Below the pieces are notes generated by a model. That model worked only from the letters and a program-made list of their open reading frames with translations. It did not search any database and was not told where the DNA came from. From positions 4,154,001 to 4,218,000 of the forward strand of contig NC_020541.1 in assembly GCF_000230695.2 (NCBI RefSeq): a stretch of 64,000 nucleotides of DNA, read 5' to 3'. Origin of the DNA: Rhodanobacter denitrificans (GTDB lineage Bacteria; Pseudomonadota; Gammaproteobacteria; Xanthomonadales; Rhodanobacteraceae). Shown piece by piece: positions 61,137-64,000 of this stretch. Positions within the stretch are counted from its first letter, which is position 1, and each line of letters starts with the position of its first letter. A program made the translations under genes and the position numbers.

Positions 61137-61829
61137 ATGACTGCCACCCTGCTCGACGACGCCACCCAGGCCCGCGTGGTCGCCGCCTACCTGAAGCGCC
61201 ATCCGGAGTTCCTCAGCGAATACCCGGAGCTGGCCGCCAAGCTGACCATGCCGCCGCGCGAGCGGGGCGGCGCGGTGTCCTCGCTGGCGGTGTACCAGCT
61301 GCAGAGCCTGCGCGACAAGAATGCGGAACTCGAACGCCAGCTGGCCGAGCTGGTCGCGATCGCCGCCGAGAACGAGAAGCTGATGGAGCGCGTGCACGCG
61401 CTCACCGTGGCGCTGCTGCGCGCGAACACGATGGAGGTGACCGCGCGCACGGTGATCGCCAAGCTCAGCGCGGATTTCCATACCGAGCAGGTGCGCCTGC
61501 TGCTGTTCGGCGACGAGCCGCGGCTGCCGCGTGCGGAATGGCTGCAGCAGATCCCCGGCGGCGCCGCCGCGCTGCCGGAGTTCGGCGAATTCCTGCACAA
61601 GGGCGAGCCGGTCTCCGGCCGCCTGTCCGCCGAGAAGCTCGAACGCCTGTTCGGCGTCGACGCCGGGCAGATCCGCTCGGTCGCGATGATGCGCCTGGGC
61701 GACTGCGGCATCCTGGCGATCGGCAGCACCAACCCGGACCGCTTCCAGCCCGGCATGGGCACGCTGTTCCTGAAGATGATCTCGGCCACCATCACTGCCG
61801 CGCTGGCCCGCTCGCGGGATATCTCCTGA
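61137..61829 (+). CDS. DUF484 family protein
   Basis: A protein of 230 residues with the DUF484 (YigA) pattern. VAAYLKRHPEFLSEYPELAAKLTMP is at about 16-40. A coiled-coil stretch follows (LQSLRDKNAELERQLAELVAIAAENEKLMER), then a GAF-like domain with AMMRLGDCGILAIGSTNPDRFQPGMGTLFL. The role is unknown, but its place between dapF and xerC is conserved in gammaproteobacteria. The start is 94 bp after dapF. Confidence 0.93.
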   Translation: MTATLLDDATQARVVAAYLKRHPEFLSEYPELAAKLTMPPRERGGAVSSLAVYQLQSLRDKNAELERQLAELVAIAAENEKLMERVHALTVALLRANTMEVTARTVIAKLSADFHTEQVRLLLFGDEPRLPRAEWLQQIPGGAAALPEFGEFLHKGEPVSGRLSAEKLERLFGVDAGQIRSVAMMRLGDCGILAIGSTNPDRFQPGMGTLFLKMISATITAALARSRDIS

Positions 61830-61836
61830 GCCGGCG

Positions 61837-62721
61837 ATGACGCCCGCCGAACAGGTCGAGCAATGGCTCGCCCGCCTCGCCGGCGAGCGCCATGCCTCGC
61901 CGCACACGGTCGCCGGCTACCGCCGCGACCTGGCCAAGCTGCTGCGCTTCATGCACGAGCAGCGACTGGAGGCGTTCGACGCGCTGGACGCGAACCGGAT
62001 GCGCACGTTCGTGGCCGGCGAGCATCGCAGCGGGCTGGCGCCGAAGAGCCTGCAGCGCCTGCTGTCGTCCTGCCGCAGCCTGTTCCGCCAGCTCAATCGC
62101 GAAGGCCAGCTGGCCAGTGATCCGCTGCTCGGCGTGCGCGGCCCCAAGGTGCGCCGCAAGCTGCCGCAGGTGCTCGACGTCGACGAGGCCGCCGCGCTGG
62201 TGGAGACCGACAGCGGCGGCAGGTTGGCGGTGCGCGACCGCGCGATGCTGGAGCTGTTCTACTCCAGCGGCCTGCGCCTGTCCGAACTGTGCGGCCTGCG
62301 CTGGCTCGACCTCAACCTCGACGAGGGCGAAGTGCGCGTGCTCGGCAAGGGCAGCAAGACCCGCATCGTGCCGGTCGGCCGCCACGCCCTCGCCGCGCTG
62401 CGCGCGCTGGGCGCGGGGGAAGGCATGCCGGCGGACAGCCCGATCTTCCGCGGTCGCGGCGGCGCGCCGATCAACCCGCGCACGATACAACTGCGCATGA
62501 GCAAGCTGGCGTTGCAGCAAGGCATTCCGAAGCACATCCACCCGCACCTGCTGCGGCATACTTTCGCCAGCCACATGCTGGAATCCTCCGGCGACCTGCG
62601 CGCGGTGCAGGAGCTGCTCGGCCATGCCGACATCGCCACTACCCAGATCTACACCCACCTGGACTTCCAGCACCTGGCGCGGGTCTACGACGCCGCGCAC
62701 CCGCGCGCGCGGCGCAAATGA
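61837..62721 (+). CDS. xerC: Site-specific tyrosine recombinase XerC
   Basis: It resolves chromosome dimers at dif together with XerD. The product has 294 residues. The N-terminal SAM-like domain is at about 1-100. The catalytic residues are all present: Arg in FYSSGLRLSELCGL at about 140-153, Lys in LGKGSKTRIVPVG, HPHLLRHTFASHML at about 232-245, LLGHADIATTQIYTHLDF with the Tyr nucleophile near residue 270. In contrast to the truncated IntI in this window, it is complete. Confidence 0.96.
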   Translation: MTPAEQVEQWLARLAGERHASPHTVAGYRRDLAKLLRFMHEQRLEAFDALDANRMRTFVAGEHRSGLAPKSLQRLLSSCRSLFRQLNREGQLASDPLLGVRGPKVRRKLPQVLDVDEAAALVETDSGGRLAVRDRAMLELFYSSGLRLSELCGLRWLDLNLDEGEVRVLGKGSKTRIVPVGRHALAALRALGAGEGMPADSPIFRGRGGAPINPRTIQLRMSKLALQQGIPKHIHPHLLRHTFASHMLESSGDLRAVQELLGHADIATTQIYTHLDFQHLARVYDAAHPRARRK

Positions 62722-62809
62722 CCGCCATCGGGCGAACCGCCGCAAAAGCCCGCAGAAAGATTCCCCCGGCCACAATGGCGGCACGATACCTCTTGCCAGG
62801 CGCCAGCCA

Positions 62810-63901
62810 GTGACCCCCTCGGAAACGCCACTTGCCGCCATCGCACCCACGGTGTTCGGTCGCGACGCGTGGCCGACACACCGGCATCTGCTTGGGGTGG
62901 GAGAGCTGCCGCGACGCGACGTCTTCCGCATCCTGCTGCTGCGCCCCAACCATCGGCTTGGCAACACGCTGCTGCTCACTCCGCTGCTGAGCGAGCTGGA
63001 ACGGCGCTATCCCGGTGCCGAGATCGACCTGGTCACCGGCTGCGAAGCGGCCGACGAGGTGTTCGCCGGATTTCGCCAGGTTCGCCACATCTTTCAACTG
63101 ACCCGCCGGCCAGGCCACCATCCGCTGCGGCTGTTGCGCACCCTGCTGCGTCTGCGACGCGCCCGTTACGACCTGGCGATCGACGGCACCCGCGGTTCGC
63201 GCTCCGGTCGCCTGCTGCTCTTCCTGAGTGGCGCCCGCCATCTGCTCGGCCTGCCGGGCAGCAAGCGCGAATTGCGTGAGGGCGGTTCGGCCTGGAAAAC
63301 CGCGCTGGCTCACGCACCCGACCACTTTTCGCTGGATGGCGTATACGCGCTGCGCTGCGCGATGGGATTGTCCTTCCCGGAACAGGAAGAAAGCTGGCCG
63401 CCGCTGCGAATCCATCTGGGCGCAGAGGAGCGGGCGAGCGGCCGCGCGCTGCTGCTCGACCTGCTTGGCCACGAGCCGGACCGCAACCACCGGGTGATCG
63501 CGCTGTTCCCCAATGCCACCGGCAGCAAGCGTCTTTGCAGCGAGTGGTGGCTGGCCCTGGTCGACGCGCTGACGACAGCCCACCCGGAGCTGCGCTTCAT
63601 CGAGATGCTTCCGGCGCACGGCCAGTCGCAACTGCAATCGCGCTTCCCCGCCTTCTACTCCAGCAACGTGCGCCGGATGGCGGCGGTGCTTGCGCAGTGC
63701 GACGGCTACATCAGCGCCGACTGCGGGGTGATGCATCTGGCCTGCGCCGCCGGCGTGCCCACGCTGGGCTTGTTCACGCGGGACAACCTGACGCGTTATC
63801 GCCCGCGCGGCCAGCACGACGAGGCACTGTGCGTGGCCGGCCTCACCCCGGTCCAGGTCGCCGCGGCGGCGGCGCCATTCGTGCACGCCCTGCAGCGCTG
63901 A
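62810..63901 (+). CDS. Glycosyltransferase family 9 (heptosyltransferase-like)
   Basis: A protein of 363 residues of the GT9 type. ILLLRPNHRLGNTLLLTPLLSELERRYPGAEIDLVTG is at about 44-80, YDLAIDGTRGSRSGRLLLFLSGA at about 122-144, and the C-terminal domain has ALFPNATGSKRLCSEWW and YISADCGVMHLACAAGVPTLGLF. Such enzymes add heptose or related sugars to lipopolysaccharide core. The GTG at 62810 is the probable start; no ATG precedes the conserved part by a reasonable distance. It stands between xerC and hslV. Confidence 0.88.
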   Translation: MTPSETPLAAIAPTVFGRDAWPTHRHLLGVGELPRRDVFRILLLRPNHRLGNTLLLTPLLSELERRYPGAEIDLVTGCEAADEVFAGFRQVRHIFQLTRRPGHHPLRLLRTLLRLRRARYDLAIDGTRGSRSGRLLLFLSGARHLLGLPGSKRELREGGSAWKTALAHAPDHFSLDGVYALRCAMGLSFPEQEESWPPLRIHLGAEERASGRALLLDLLGHEPDRNHRVIALFPNATGSKRLCSEWWLALVDALTTAHPELRFIEMLPAHGQSQLQSRFPAFYSSNVRRMAAVLAQCDGYISADCGVMHLACAAGVPTLGLFTRDNLTRYRPRGQHDEALCVAGLTPVQVAAAAAPFVHALQR

Positions 63902-63975
63902 AGCCGGGCGCATCGCTTGCAATCGGCGGGGCCGATCCTTATCTAGTCAGCTCCTCCCCGGAGCAAGACACCACC

Positions 63976-64000
63976 ATGGAATCGTTTCACGCCACCACCA
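63976..64000 (+). CDS. hslV: ATP-dependent protease subunit HslV, start only
   Basis: Only the first eight codons (MESFHATT) are in the window, ending at the right edge. The residues fit the start of HslV, where FHATT contains the catalytic N-terminal Thr region, and the place after xerC is where hslVU is found in gammaproteobacteria. The evidence is short, so the call rests mainly on context. Confidence 0.7.

Overview
The window looks like chromosomal DNA of a gammaproteobacterium of the order Xanthomonadales (Rhodanobacter/Dyella-like). The core genes are GC-rich with GC3-biased codons. Several neighbourhoods are typical of that group: rsmG near parA-parB-glycosyltransferase, lptM-dapF-DUF484-xerC-(GT9)-hslV, and an integron array whose integrase is oriented away from its cassettes. 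No species can be named from the sequence alone.

Region 1 (1-11035) is a lower-GC chromosomal integron that looks immobilised. A tyrosine recombinase gene running off the left edge has replaced the 3' end of intI, so the integrase lacks its catalytic tyrosine. A putative Pc promoter and attI follow. Twelve cassettes are then read on the plus strand. They are separated by ~57-bp attC sites that share almost the same palindromic core. Cassette products are mostly small membrane or secreted proteins, plus a DUF4386 protein, a 2H-phosphoesterase-like protein and a possible DUF1851/Tdi1-type immunity protein. Three attC sites carry an element at exactly the same place, just after GTT of the R' core: one IS1182-type IS (1746 bp) and two identical 158-bp MITEs with the same terminal repeats. 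The last attC is cut short, and an IS701-type IS (AATT duplication) sits at the array end.

Region 2 (11.5-30.2 kb) begins with a cupin/GNAT pair. A sugar-phosphate operon follows, zwf-HAD-tal-pgi-pgm-tkt, tightly packed up to pgm and ending in a strong terminator after tkt. Next come a Bax inhibitor-1-like protein, hemC, a DUF481 outer-membrane protein, a WYL regulator, a patatin phospholipase, a DUF488 protein, a GT2 glycosyltransferase and parB-parA.

Region 3 (30.3-43.1 kb) is a saccharide utilisation locus, probably for beta-glucosides or beta-glucan oligosaccharides. It holds a MalK/MsmX-type ATPase divergent from a GH1 beta-glucosidase with a LacI-type operator between them, a LacI regulator with its own operator, an Oar-like TonB-dependent receptor, a PF10091/GH144-type glycosidase, a lipoprotein sugar-binding protein and two permeases. 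Half of it lies between parA and rsmG, two genes that are adjacent in many relatives.

Region 4 (43.2-53.5 kb) holds housekeeping genes: pirin, DUF4336, UPF0149/YecA, xthA, a cold-shock gene, prlC, a gamma-carbonic anhydrase, a YkgJ-like cysteine cluster protein, aroE, and an RLAN/RimK ATP-grasp ligase facing a GNAT gene.

Region 5 (54.2-59.2 kb) is a mevalonate-pathway operon: mvaD, phosphomevalonate kinase, a single ORF joining class II HMG-CoA reductase to mevalonate kinase, and idi. HMG-CoA synthase is not in the window. The right end carries lptM, dapF, a DUF484 gene, xerC, a GT9 glycosyltransferase and the first codons of hslV.

The points most worth a second look are the attC-targeted IS/MITE family with the broken integrase, the HMGR-mevalonate kinase fusion, and a LacI-type operator inside the TonB receptor gene.
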